Below are positions 45,840 through 55,934 of a stretch of 64,000 bases of DNA, one piece after another. A program made the position numbers and the translations under genes. The stretch is from Eretmocerus hayati (Eukaryota; Arthropoda; Insecta; Hymenoptera; Aphelinidae). Every line of letters starts with the position of its first letter. Position 1 is the stretch's first letter. The notes beneath the pieces were generated by a model. That model made no database searches. It was not told where the DNA came from and was given only the letters and a program-made list of their open reading frames with translations. The stretch spans positions 191,685,344 through 191,749,343 of the forward strand of contig CM056742.1 of NCBI GenBank assembly GCA_029851415.1, given 5' to 3'.

Positions 45840-46600
45840 AACTGACCTCGCGAATTCTCAGATTCTTGGAGCGGAAATTCTGTCGAAAACGTAATGAGTG
45901 CTAAAAACAAGAAAGACAATCAAACTCGCAAGTGCCAAGATGCTCGGACCGAGAATCCTGTGGGAAAAGGATTTATTTCCAAAACCCAATAAGGCAGCTA
46001 CTCCCACAGAAACACGAATACTTGGACCGAGAATTCTACCGGGGACAGAGTCATTACCAGAACCTAGGAAGGCAATCAAATCCCCTAACATCCAGATCCT
46101 AGTGGCGGAAATCCCATCGTCGAAAGAAGTTAGCCCCAAAACTCAGGGAGACATCCGAACCTGCAAGCACCCGGATGCTCAAACTGGAAGGTTGTAAGCA
46201 AACGAAAGATTTCCATAAACTCACGAAGCCAATCGAACCAACTATAATATTCGGATGGATGTTTGAACCAATGGGTTTTAAAACTTGTAGAAAACAGTGG
46301 ATCTCCAGATGATAAACATACTTAATCACTCCAATTCTGTGATAGAAATTCCAGCTCAAGCACAAAGTACAATTACGAGATGGTTGTCTTCCTAAATTCT
46401 GGTTTTAGTTTTTCCTACGACATAATTTTCTATTCGAGCATCAAGCAATTGTAGGATTAGTTATACTTTCCTGGGAGTTGAGTTTGATCTTTACATCTGG
46501 CAGGATTTTAATTCTAAGCATCCGAGTGATTGCAGGGTTGATTGCCTCTTTAGATTTTGGGATTAGTCCCCTCCTCCCCGTTCGTATATTTTGTCCGAGC
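45840..46600. repeat. Subterminal repeat array, left side of the hAT-type element
   Basis: Units of about 65-80 bp with consensus phrases GGACCGAGAATCCT and AGGCAATCAAA occur four to five times at 45840-46200. Two to three more follow in the opposite orientation at 46380-46600. Minus-strand frames here read as repeated RILGPSI-type peptides, an effect of the repeat. Confidence 0.7.
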
Positions 46601-48162
46601 GCCCGGGTATGACCTTTTTATTCGCTTTTATTGAACTCGGCCGCGGCCGTGCCACCGAATTCTTCGTGTGAGTGTGTCACTGACGTGGAATTGCGTGGTA
46701 TCGCGTGTATTCGTGTGGGTTTCCGAGCTCTGCGCGATTCAATATTTGTGTAAACGCAAGTAGGTTTGTGCGCAGCGTCGGACCTCTCTCTCTTTCTCAT
46801 TGCATATTTATCATAGAGGTTTATCCGCGCGATCAGCAAGAGCAAGAGCCTCGCTAGAATATCACAGCAGCCGACGCAACTCGTCGATTCTTCGCAAACC
46901 CTACAAATTTCACTCTTTCTAGTTTTGATTAATCAAAACATATAATGATTATCAACAAATAGAAATGAGATGCCTATATCCTATAACAAGTATAACAACT
47001 GTCTGTAGGACCCATATAACCTCCTCGAAGTGCTGCCACTGCCACGCGATGCTGTCCTGTCAAGCCTAAACTGCTGCTGGCTGTGTTGCTACTTTAGTGC
47101 TGTTATTGTGATGATTTGATGTTTCTCAGTTTTCAGCAGTTTTCAGAGTGCGGTCGATCTTGCCTAACTCTGTGATTCTTACAAGTTTTCTGCGTGCGGC
47201 CTCGCTATACCATGGTCTTATCAAAAGTTTCTCTCCACCACGTGTGACCAATACGTTTGTGATTAGTGTTAGCAGATAGAAAATAATAGGTACCTCTAAG
47301 AGTTGGATGGTTTCATATTTTTGCAAGCTCAGAGAGGAAGTTGAGGCCTCAGTGTGCAATCAAGTTTCGTGGTGTATGTACAGTAAGCGCACTGAGCCAA
47401 AGTCTTGGTCTTCAAATCATGAAGCACAACCAAGGTGATGAGTGATATTTCATGAGACACTGTGTGCTTCTTGATTTGTCATTGAAATCAGACTTTCTCC
47501 TCGCTGTTAGTATTGTATACATCAAGAAACTTCAGATGAATGACGGAATGGACTACATTCAAAAGTAAAATAGTCACAGTGGCTCTACGCGTTATGAACT
47601 TGTTTATTTGAACCATTGAGGATGCTTCCTGTCATTTCTTGATGCATCACAGAGATTCAACAGTCTCTTTTGGTTGAATTTTCATGGGTCCAGCCATTAA
47701 AGTGTAGCATACCATGTTATATTGGGCTAAAGACTCATTCCATTTCTAATAAATTTCACTCTACTGATTTAGGAATATGATCATCTATGTTCGAGCTTTG
47801 GCATGTGACGTATCATATCATCTTAACGGATGGAGATGTCCTGATGATAAATTAATATATCATTGGATGTCTTCATATTCTAGTAATAAGGGTAGCACAG
47901 CCTCTTGAATGTGATTTAACTGTAGCTTGTGAATCAATTCAGAATTATCGGTATGCTCAACATGAGATGAGGAATTATTTCTGAACAGCCATAGCTGACT
48001 GATTTATTCCACTTTTTATCAATTCGCACTCTGAAGCGCTTGAGCAGAAATGAATACCCAAGGAATCTTAAGAATAATATCTCAACATTCTGGCTGATAT
48101 TAATATCCTTCATTCATGTTCTATATTCCAAGCGATTAGGATAAAACTAAAATTGAGAAAAT

Positions 48163-48576
48163 AAAATAATTAAAAAAAAACATTTTAAAAATTCGCTCTT
48201 ATGTGAACCGTTAAGCATAATAGCATGTCAAAATTTGAAGAAAATGAAAACTGTTATCTATGTTTCTGTCATAAACAAAAAGTAAGTCAGTTGACGTCCA
48301 GCTTCACGAATTCCATGATTTCAAGATATCAAAATGGTAAAAGCGTGGGTTGTAAACTTGACACATCAAGAGTAGTTTTCAACAATCAACCCACGCTTTT
48401 ACCATTTTGATATCTTGAAATCATGGAATTCGTGAAGCTGGACGTCAACTGACTTACTTTTTGTTTATGACAGAAACATAGATAACAGTTTTCATTTTCT
48501 TCAAATTTTGACATGCTATTATGCTTAACGGTTCACATAAAAGCGAATTTTTAAAATGTTTTTTTTTAATTATTTT
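48163..48576. repeat. Long hairpin: two 190-bp arms, one difference seen
   Basis: 48163-48352 is the reverse complement of 48387-48576, with one base difference noticed near 48200 and a 34-bp loop. Such near-perfect arms imply recent origin. It is nested in the hAT-type element. It could be a foldback MITE, a recent inverted duplication or an assembly artefact. Confidence 0.9.
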
Positions 48577-48589
48577 TTAGGGTTGATAT

Positions 48590-49220
48590 TTTCCCCAAAA
48601 AGTATATTCGTTCGAGCATCCACGCACTTGTGGAATTAGTTGTATTCCTAGGTTCCAGGATTATTTTCCAACTGTCAAAATTTTCATCCCTAGCATCAGG
48701 GTATCTGCAGGTTTGATTGCCTTCCTAGATTTTGGGATTGTTTTTTTCACAAAATTTTCCATCCGAGTGTACGGCTATTTGTGGGTTTGACTGCTTCACT
48801 AGATTGTTGGATTGTTTCCCCCTCACAGACTTTCCAGTCCGAGCATCAGAATATTTCAGTTCAGGTTTTGGGAATGATTTATTTCCCCGATAGAATTTTT
48901 GGTCTAAGTATCCAGGTATTTGCGGATTTGATTGCCTCCCCAGGTTATGGGATTGTTTTTTTTTTTTCACAAAAATCTCGACCGAAGTGTCCGGCTATTT
49001 GCGTGTTGAACTGCTGTAAGTACTATAAATTCTCGGATTGTTTTCCCTTCAAATAATTTTCAGTTCAAGCATCAGGATATTCCTGGGTTTAATTGCCTCC
49101 TCAAGTTTTGCCGGGGTTGGTTTTTTCTTTCGACGGAATTATTGGCTCGCGCACCCGCGTACTTGCGGGTTTGATCGCCTTGATAGGTTTGGAAGTAGAT
49201 TTTTCTCCTGACAGGATTTG
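48590..49220. repeat. Subterminal repeat array, right side of the hAT-type element
   Basis: Seven to eight degenerate units of about 75-80 bp. Recurrent phrases are GAGCATC, TTTGCGGGTTTGATTGCC, GGTTTTGGGATTG and TTTTTTCACA. They run inverted relative to the 45840-46200 array and in the same sense as the 46380-46600 units. Confidence 0.75.
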
Positions 49221-49512
49221 CGTGCATGCTTTCCTTCGGAAATCTTTGCGCCCCTCTGGCCCTGCTCCCTGGGGCGCTGCCCCACCTCGCCCCCCCCCCT
49301 TGAGCCGGCCCTGGAATTAAAGCTCACGTTAGCTAATTTTGAAGGTCTTCAAAATAAGTTAAAGTACGTTGGAAAATATTGAGATTCATTGAAGTTATGG
49401 GCTTTGGAAGCAGTTATTGTCTCGACGAGTGTGTTGCTCGAAATAGTTCCATTTGATTAACACGTAAAAATACGAATCAAGCTCGCATTTCAAAAAAAGG
49501 GATTGCTCCATT

Positions 49513-50116
49513 TTGGTTGAAACGGAATTTTGATCCTTGGGCATAGTACTAAATCACCACGTGTTCAGTTTTTGGTGACAATTTTGTTCAACTATGGTCC
49601 TTTCTCAAGCACCGTGATCAACTGCGTCGCTAATCTCTAAATTTTTTGGTTCCTCCTGAATAGTTCGCTAAACTGTAACTTCAGTGCTGTAATTCGGCGA
49701 TCTCAACGGTGTCGGTGAGCTCGAAATCATTCGAAAGGCCAGTCACTACTTGGGCTTGATCTATATCGATAATTGCTTTCCTTTTGATCTTTGATCTTTT
49801 GATGATATAAATTCAACTACATTATACGAAGGCAATCCACTAACTCATTCGTGGATATCTTGGTGTCAGTTTGCCAGATGGTGTGTCGATACATGAAGTA
49901 ACAACCCTCATAATTTTCGTTCAAATACAAGGTGGCATTGAATTATTCCCAAGTTGTTACGAAAAATGACATTGGACTACTTTTGAGATTAAACGAGAAA
50001 AAATTGCCGCGGGCGATATTTGAACGCTGCGTTCCCGAAACCGCTTGTTCCCGCCTGATAATCTATCAGTTCAGTTGTACCTGTAATATTTGGTGTCCAG
50101 TCTCTGTATGTATGTA
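49513..50116. other. Intronic, no feature seen
   Basis: No exon or repeat boundary that I can support. Confidence 0.4.
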
Positions 50117-50895
50117 CACTACCCCTCATAAATTTTTGGACGGTGAACGCACATTCAGCCTCACTTCGAGAAGCGATATCTCAGACTTTATGCATCGGAG
50201 GACAGTGCTGAGAAGAGCATCTTGAAGAGCAGAAAAAATGCTGACTCTTGAGTGGCTCCAATGATTTCTATCTACGATTACCTCGAAGGTACTGGATGCT
50301 GGTCAAAAGTTGGAAATCTACGAAAATTTTCACTTTCATCGATATACCTGCAGTTTTGCTACAAATGAAGATACGGGAATTCTGCAAAAGGCATCTTGTA
50401 GAGCGGAAAAAATGCCATGTGTCTCTTGATTATTTTTCACGTTCCGTGTTTTAAAACGTATGACCTTTCAACGTAGTCAAAACTGTGTTTCTTCACTAAG
50501 AACGGCACTTGAAGCGATGAGAACCCGTCATTCTGGCTAATTTGATAGCTCATACGTTTTAAAACATGGAACGTGAAAAATAATCAAGAGACACATGGCA
50601 TTTTTTCCGCTCTACAAGATGCCTTTTGCAGAATTCCCGTATCTTCATTTGTAGCAAAACTGCAGGTATATCAATAAAAGTAAAAATTTTCGTAGATTTC
50701 CAACTTTTGACCAGCATCCAGTACCTTCGAGATAATCAATAGAAATCATTGGAACCACTCAAGAGTAAACATTTTTTTCTGCTCTTTAAGATGCTCTCCT
50801 CAGCACTGTCCTACGATGCATAGAGTCTGAGATATCGCTTCTCGAAGTGAGGCTGAATGTGCGTTCACCGTTCACGAAGTTCATGAGCGGTAGCG
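50117..50895. mobile_element. Tc1/mariner-like foldback MITE, 779 bp
   Basis: The left tip CACTACCCCTCATAAATTTT and the right tip, reversed CGCTACCGCTCATGAACTTC, are flanked by TA. The arms are about 345 bp each (50117-50463, 50550-50895), roughly 93% identical by eye away from the tips, with an 86-bp spacer. The phrase TTTTTGGACGGTGAACGC resembles tips of Tc1-like elements. It lies about 300 bp upstream of NACHO exon 2. Confidence 0.8.
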
Positions 50896-51194
50896 TAGGC
50901 TCGTTAATATCCCAAATGATCGTTCACTTTAGAGCGCTGAGGGTCATTTTTATCATCGCCTTCATTCAAAAATATAATCAGCAAATCCGTTTCTGGCTAT
51001 TTCCGGAAAAAGACTGACTAATTTCGAAAATGCATCAAACGTGTGATGGAGGGAGGGCCAAGAAGGTCCTATGTAACGGATGTTCTGAAACATAAATCTC
51101 ATCACAAATAATTTTTAACGAATGAATTATCTCAAGCTTGGTTCGACATTGTAGTGTTCACAAATCTTGAAATGATTACTTAATTTTTTTGCAG
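50896..51194 (+). other. End of NACHO intron 1
   Basis: The last part of intron 1 ends in a TTTTTTTGCAG acceptor at 51184-51194. No other feature. Confidence 0.6.
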
Positions 51195-51333
51195 AGGAAG
51201 GAATACGTGAAATACGCCAAGGTGTTCCCGCTAGCAAGTACTTTGGACTTCAAAGTGCCAAGCAAGTGGTACAGGCGTGTTATTGGCTCGTTGGAGATCT
51301 TATGTGGACTCGCCATGGCTGTGGTTCCTAATT
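51195..51333 (+). CDS. NACHO: NACHO / TMEM35 exon 2
   Basis: 139 nt from the TTTTTTTGCAG acceptor to a GTGAGT donor, entered in phase 0 and left in phase 1. Encodes residues 38-83: RKEYVKYAKVFPLASTLDFK, then VPSKWYRRVIGSLEILCGLA and MAVVPN. The pattern K-x-Y-x-x-Y-x-x-x-P, followed by R-x-x-G-x-L-E-x-x-C-G-x-x-M, is the core of the TMEM35/NACHO family. The second membrane helix is about residues 66-81. The codon phase fits exon 1 exactly, despite 26.9 kb between them. Confidence 0.93.
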
Positions 51334-52720
51334 GTGAGTCATCCCACTCAGTATTCAATATGCGATGCTCAAAGTTTTTCAAAGAACCCCGCACAAAATT
51401 CATGGCTTGTGGCTCCGGGTGATTTTGAGATGTTTCCCCAAGAAAGAAGCTAGATTTTGAGGTTACGGGTGCTTGTTTTGGATCGATATCCCTCCTATTA
51501 ATCCGCAGGCTAATCGAGAAGTTGGCGTATCTCGAAATTTTCGATATCTCCTTTGTGTATGAAAATGAGGATAAGTGTGGTTGTGTCGGGCCATGTAGCT
51601 TTGTTATGTTTCGATTTTAATGTTTTTGTTGTGATGAGAAAAGTTTGAGGTTTATTGTTTTGCAGCTAGCCATTCAGATCCCCAGAGTGTACCGTTTTTG
51701 CAGAATTGCATAGAGATAGATTCATGAGCATTTCTAACCCGAATCCGTGATCGATTGAATAAGAGTATGTGAATTAGGGTGAGTTCACGATAAGTTAACC
51801 AAACTCGAAGCCGACAACGACAGCGAATGAATTTTGAATTTGTTGTTATTCTCGATGTCATTGCAATGGAGAATGGAGAAGGAGAAGTGAATAGTTGGCA
51901 ATGAATCAAGCATGTAAGTTCTCACTACACTCTGCACTTGCACGAATGTGACGTTTAAGGAATCGTATTCAACCAGTTGATTCCTAAATCTCAAACAAAG
52001 TGTCTATTTTTATCTGCGCCGCGACGATATCTTAAACTCCATTAATTTTATCTTGTCAAATGTTGAAATTCCGTCTAATATTCCATAAATATTTCGCTCT
52101 TGTGGTTACAATAGAGTAGGATATGCAAAAAGAAATTGCGTGGTTCCAAAGCGGGATAGAGGATCTCACGATTGAAGCTTTTACACCTCAGAGAGGCAAA
52201 CGTTCACTTTAACCACTTTACCAAATGATTCTCTACCATATTTCTCACGTTCCTCTCAATAGTGTCAATCAATTTTCCTATCCTTTCATCCTCGCAAAAA
52301 ACTACGCGCACTCACTGTACAAAAATTCTGCACAGATTTTGAAAAAGGTTGTCATTTTTCAGCTGCTGTTGAAGATTCTGGAATTAGATTTCGATTTCGA
52401 AAAATTTTGAGTAAGTTCCAGATCATTTGGACACTCGTACATGGTCTAAAATGATTTTAAAATGGGGAATGGCCCAAAACCTTTCAAGGTTTGTACAGAG
52501 TTTATGTTAGACGAGGCATTCCAGAAAACACCTGGTTCCCCTTTTTTCTATCACAAATTATTGAAGAAAGTTACTCATGTGCATCGAATATTCAGTGTTC
52601 TTTATAAAGAAATCTGCCGTTTCTTCGCCCGTGAAGGAGGTTTATACCATTTTTATCATCACTTCTCAAATCATATTTACTTTGAGCCATCAGCGCGCTC
52701 GCGCGCGTGTCAAATTCTAG
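51334..52720 (+). other. NACHO intron 2, first part: nothing seen
   Basis: Intron 2 runs from 51334 to 60666 (9,333 bp). Its first 1.4 kb has no recognisable repeat or exon. The plus-strand frame at 52462-52803 has no known domain and crosses into the inverted-repeat arm below. Confidence 0.5.
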
Positions 52721-53971
52721 TTAACACTTTGTTCGCCATGCTAGGATTATTTCTCAAGGACTTGCTTCATCTTATAACTCAGATCAAGAATGCATGCGTG
52801 TGAGCGATCAAGTATTTGCACTTATTGAGGCCCGAGCGAACAGTTAGAGGATATTGTTGTATGGATGTTTTACAGAGAGCTAACAGCCTCGGCTAAAATC
52901 ACATTAACACCGATAATAAATCGGTGATGATGATGCATGGGCCGAATCTATACGAATTAGACGCGATTCTAGAAATCATTGCAGAGCAGGGCGTTAAGTA
53001 TGAAAGTCACGTATCGTTCGTCTATATATAGTTATGCAGCGACGAATATTCATCGAACACATTCGTGAGGTATTATTTACGACTCGCACACCTGCTTTTT
53101 GTGCTCATCCCTCGATTTATATGGAATCATTTTTTCTTTGCGCTTACTTGAGAGCTGTGGAGCGACAGATTTCTTACCATGTGAATCGAGGGACAAGTAA
53201 AATACAAAGTACAGCTCTAAGCTGCGCAGTTACGCGTCTACCATAAGGCACACGTAGGCACGTGCCTATAGGCCCCTACCATCATCCACTATGAAACGGC
53301 CCCCACCACGTGATGAGAAGAAAATTTTTCAACTACTTGCAGAAAAAATCAACAAAATCCGACCTCCAAACAAAAGGAAGGAAGAAAAAGAGAAAATAAC
53401 ATAAGAGTTCAGTCAGCCCAATCCTATGAACTCAATTTGAGAATTCGCATCCTTTCCTGTAGCATACTCTTCCTGTCCCAAAGAATCTTTTGTACTTTCC
53501 TTCTATTTGATATCCTTCTACTCATTGGATTGATCTAAAATCGATGGTGGGACCTGATTCGTGGATGTGGTTCACATTTTGATGTCCCAAAACTAGAAGA
53601 ACAACCAAATATTCTTAGGTAACTTTCATATGAACAAACTTTTTGATAGATTATTGTTAACACTAGGCATCGCACAGTGATGAGGAGAAGTGATTTCAAT
53701 ACTGAATTATTAGTTTATTATGATTGTGCAGATTCAATATAACGATTATTACATATAGTGACAATGAGCCACAGTCAGACGTAAATATATATGAAGTGTG
53801 TGTACTGAGACATTGACGGACAAAAACTAAACTAGCAGACAAGAGCGACGCTCATATATACCCGCGCGCTCACTCTTACTCATACATACTCATCATCACA
53901 TACTGTCACACTATTTGGAGAGGGAAACCAGATGAACCAAATTCAACAATTATCTTCGTCCTTAATGTTGT

Positions 53972-54299
53972 AACATAGTAATTTAGAATTTTGTCGATCT
54001 TGAAGGACTTTTGTGGCGAAGAATTGATGGAAAAATTCCTCACTTTGGCATGACAGAAAGACTTTTATTCTTTCGACGTTTCGTCTACTTGGTTTGTAGA
54101 CCTCATCAGGACAGTTTCTATAATTAATGTCACCAGTTTTAAAATCACATCATCACACTAAATATATCACGATTATGAAAATCACTAATACTACTTACAA
54201 GTTAAGACATATAAAATACAAATTCGAGATCGAACGTACTCATTGTGAGCATCGTCCGTCTCTTGTCAAAACAAATGGTACTGTGAGCTGTATTGTGTC
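53972..54299. repeat. Penelope-like terminal repeat, left copy
   Basis: 328 bp whose reverse complement appears at 55603-55930 with no differences seen by eye. It lies 3' of the reverse transcriptase frame, which is on the minus strand. It contains, on the minus strand at 54110-54074, a hammerhead-ribozyme-like core: CTGATGA, a 6-bp hairpin GTCTAC/GTAGAC, then GAAAC. Penelope-like elements are known to carry such motifs in their terminal repeats. Confidence 0.85.
54074..54110 (-). ncRNA. Hammerhead-ribozyme-like core
   Basis: On the minus strand (the sense strand of the retroelement) CCTGATGAGGTCTAC, a 7-nt loop AAACCAA, GTAGAC and GAAACGTCG follow one another. CTGATGA and GAAA are the conserved core boxes, and the hairpin between them would be stem II. 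One extra G separates CTGATGA from the hairpin relative to the textbook form, and stems I and III could not be paired convincingly, so activity is uncertain. The same core occurs on the plus strand at 55792-55828. Confidence 0.5.
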
Positions 54300-54405
54300 G
54301 ATCACCTGTAATTGATGGCTATTGACTGGCATGTATCTATATATATTCTGTATATAATAGCGAATAATACTAACGGAAGAAGTGGGGACACACACTAGAG
54401 ACAAT

Positions 54406-55575
54406 TCAAAGAGTCGATATTAGTGGTACATAAATCTTGTTGAGGTTTTGGACATCTTCTTTTTTATTAATGCATGTCTTATCACGGTTGATGTGAATCA
54501 TCTCAGAGATGATTCGTTTGTAATATCTAGGCTCTAAATCACAGATCTCTACATCGTCCCAATTGAAATCATGGTTCAAATCTTGTTTATGCATAGATAC
54601 AACGGATTTCTTATTTTTGTTAGTTTTGTGTTCAAGAATGCGTGCAGATAAGGCCCTTTTGGTCTCACCAACATAAGAAGCAGTACAATTATTACACTTA
54701 AATTTATACACTACACCTGTATTTTCCAATTTTCCCAGACAATCTTTACCCAATCGAATGTAATTCTTCAATGTACCAGAAATGCTCGGAAGCGCCAAAA
54801 TAGAAAAACTTTTGAAGAGTGAAGAGCATTTTTCAAAAAATCTCTCATGATAAGGGACACACAATTTTGATTTTTCTATTTCTATTTTGGACGAAGGTGT
54901 TTTATTGTCCCGATGCTTATGGTACATAATCCGTTTTTTGATGCATTTATCAATAAACTCTTGAGGATAATCATTGTCTACGAGAATTTTGATGACTTTG
55001 GAAAGGTTTTGACTATGAAATTTTTTGTGTGACAATAGCAAAGCACGATCTGTGAGATTAAAAACAATATTCTTTTTCAAGTTAACAGGGTGATTTGAGT
55101 TAAAACTTAAAGTGCGACCAGATGAGGTTGGTTTCTGATACCAATTAGTTACAATGCAATTATTACTATCTCTACTCAATGAAACATCCAGAAAGTTGAT
55201 AATTCCATTCTGTTCTATCTCATGAGTGAATTGCAAATGTGGATCATAACTGTTGAATGTCTCTAGCACTAAATCCACATGGTCTTTATGCACACAGAGA
55301 ACCGTATCATCAACATATCTAAAATAGAACAGAGGTATAACTTGGAATTTATCTTTCAACTCTTTCAAACAAAACGTTTCAAGATCCTCCATCACTATAT
55401 CTGCGAGAATCGGAGAGATTGGAGATCCCATAGGACTTCCCGAGATCTGTTGATAATATTTACCATCAAATTGGAAAAAGGTGTTGTTGAAAAGGAATTT
55501 CACACCATCTCTTATCTCATCGAACGGGATTTTGGATTTATTATGAAAGTCAAAAAATCTTCTATCTAAGCTCAA
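54406..55575 (-). CDS. Penelope-like reverse transcriptase with GIY-YIG endonuclease, 5'-truncated
   Basis: 389 codons on the minus strand. The N-terminal part holds the second half of a reverse transcriptase: GSPMGSPISPILADI at about residues 46-60, and the catalytic box FRYVDDTVL with YVDD at about 87-90. NGIINFLDVSL follows. After a linker, the C-terminal GIY-YIG nuclease reads GVVYKFKCNNCTASYVGETK from about residue 287, then ARILEHK and a conserved Glu near 358. This order is diagnostic of Penelope-like elements. The frame opens with TTG, the fingers region and first catalytic aspartate box are missing, and the right terminal repeat starts 27 bp upstream. The copy is therefore truncated and cannot be autonomous. 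The remaining frame has no stop or frameshift, so insertion seems recent. Confidence 0.93.
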   Translation of the reverse strand: MSLDRRFFDFHNKSKIPFDEIRDGVKFLFNNTFFQFDGKYYQQISGSPMGSPISPILADIVMEDLETFCLKELKDKFQVIPLFYFRYVDDTVLCVHKDHVDLVLETFNSYDPHLQFTHEIEQNGIINFLDVSLSRDSNNCIVTNWYQKPTSSGRTLSFNSNHPVNLKKNIVFNLTDRALLLSHKKFHSQNLSKVIKILVDNDYPQEFIDKCIKKRIMYHKHRDNKTPSSKIEIEKSKLCVPYHERFFEKCSSLFKSFSILALPSISGTLKNYIRLGKDCLGKLENTGVVYKFKCNNCTASYVGETKRALSARILEHKTNKNKKSVVSMHKQDLNHDFNWDDVEICDLEPRYYKRIISEMIHINRDKTCINKKEDVQNLNKIYVPLISTL

Positions 55576-55602
55576 AAGGACTAGGTAACATAGAATATTA
55601 GT

Positions 55603-55930
55603 GACACAATACAGCTCACAGTACCATTTGTTTTGACAAGAGACGGACGATGCTCACAATGAGTACGTTCGATCTCGAATTTGTATTTTATATGTCTTAA
55701 CTTGTAAGTAGTATTAGTGATTTTCATAATCGTGATATATTTAGTGTGATGATGTGATTTTAAAACTGGTGACATTAATTATAGAAACTGTCCTGATGAG
55801 GTCTACAAACCAAGTAGACGAAACGTCGAAAGAATAAAAGTCTTTCTGTCATGCCAAAGTGAGGAATTTTTCCATCAATTCTTCGCCACAAAAGTCCTTC
55901 AAGATCGACAAAATTCTAAATTACTATGTT
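55603..55930. repeat. Penelope-like terminal repeat, right copy (inverted)
   Basis: Reverse complement of 53972-54299. It abuts the truncated 5' end of the reverse transcriptase frame. It carries the hammerhead-like core on the plus strand at 55792-55828, that is, antisense to the element. Confidence 0.85.
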
Positions 55931-55934
55931 TCAT

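Larger units (their letters stand above)
45492..49313. mobile_element. hAT-type element, 3,822 bp, 8-bp target duplication
   Basis: The ends are CAGGGCCGGCTC and its inverse GAGCCGGCCCTG. An exact 8-bp duplication GAATTAAA lies at 45484-45491 and 49314-49321. Short terminal repeats plus an 8-bp duplication indicate the hAT superfamily. Just inside both ends are C/G-rich runs (GCGCCCCTGGGC; ten consecutive Cs). Further in are arrays of degenerate repeats in opposite orientations. No transposase frame was found, so it is non-autonomous. The middle holds a CpG-rich block (about 46570-46880) of unknown origin and a long perfect palindrome. Confidence 0.85.
45161..49512. repeat. Older inverted-repeat element interrupted by the hAT-type insertion
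   Basis: AATGGAGCAATCCCCTTTTT, starting at 45161, is mirrored by AAAAGGGATTGCTCCATT ending at 49512. The adjoining sequences, about 45161-45370 and 49322-49512, continue as inverted copies with the module 'cgtact..agctcatttt' near the inner ends. The hAT-type element at 45492-49313 sits inside this older repeat. Confidence 0.6.
53972..55930 (-). mobile_element. Penelope-like element copy with inverted terminal repeats
   Basis: The whole insertion comprises the left terminal repeat, a truncated RT/GIY-YIG frame and an inverted terminal repeat. Inverted arrangement of the terminal repeats is a known variant for this group. No target duplication was certain; the flanks just outside share only 'gtt/gaa'-type bases. 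Confidence 0.85.

Noticed and set aside
45858..46197. Frames encoding repeated RILGPSI-like peptides
   Set aside because: The periodic peptide merely reflects the 65-80-bp subterminal DNA repeats of the hAT-type element, and both strands are open.
52462..52803. A 113-codon plus-strand frame in NACHO intron 2
   Set aside because: No domain, no splice context, and its second half overlaps the diverged inverted arm at 52722-53285.
55581..55775. Identical 60-codon frames in both Penelope terminal repeats (also 54127-54315)
   Set aside because: They are present twice because the terminal repeats are inverted copies; the frame has no domain and its codons overlap the hammerhead-like region's neighbourhood, so no protein is inferred.
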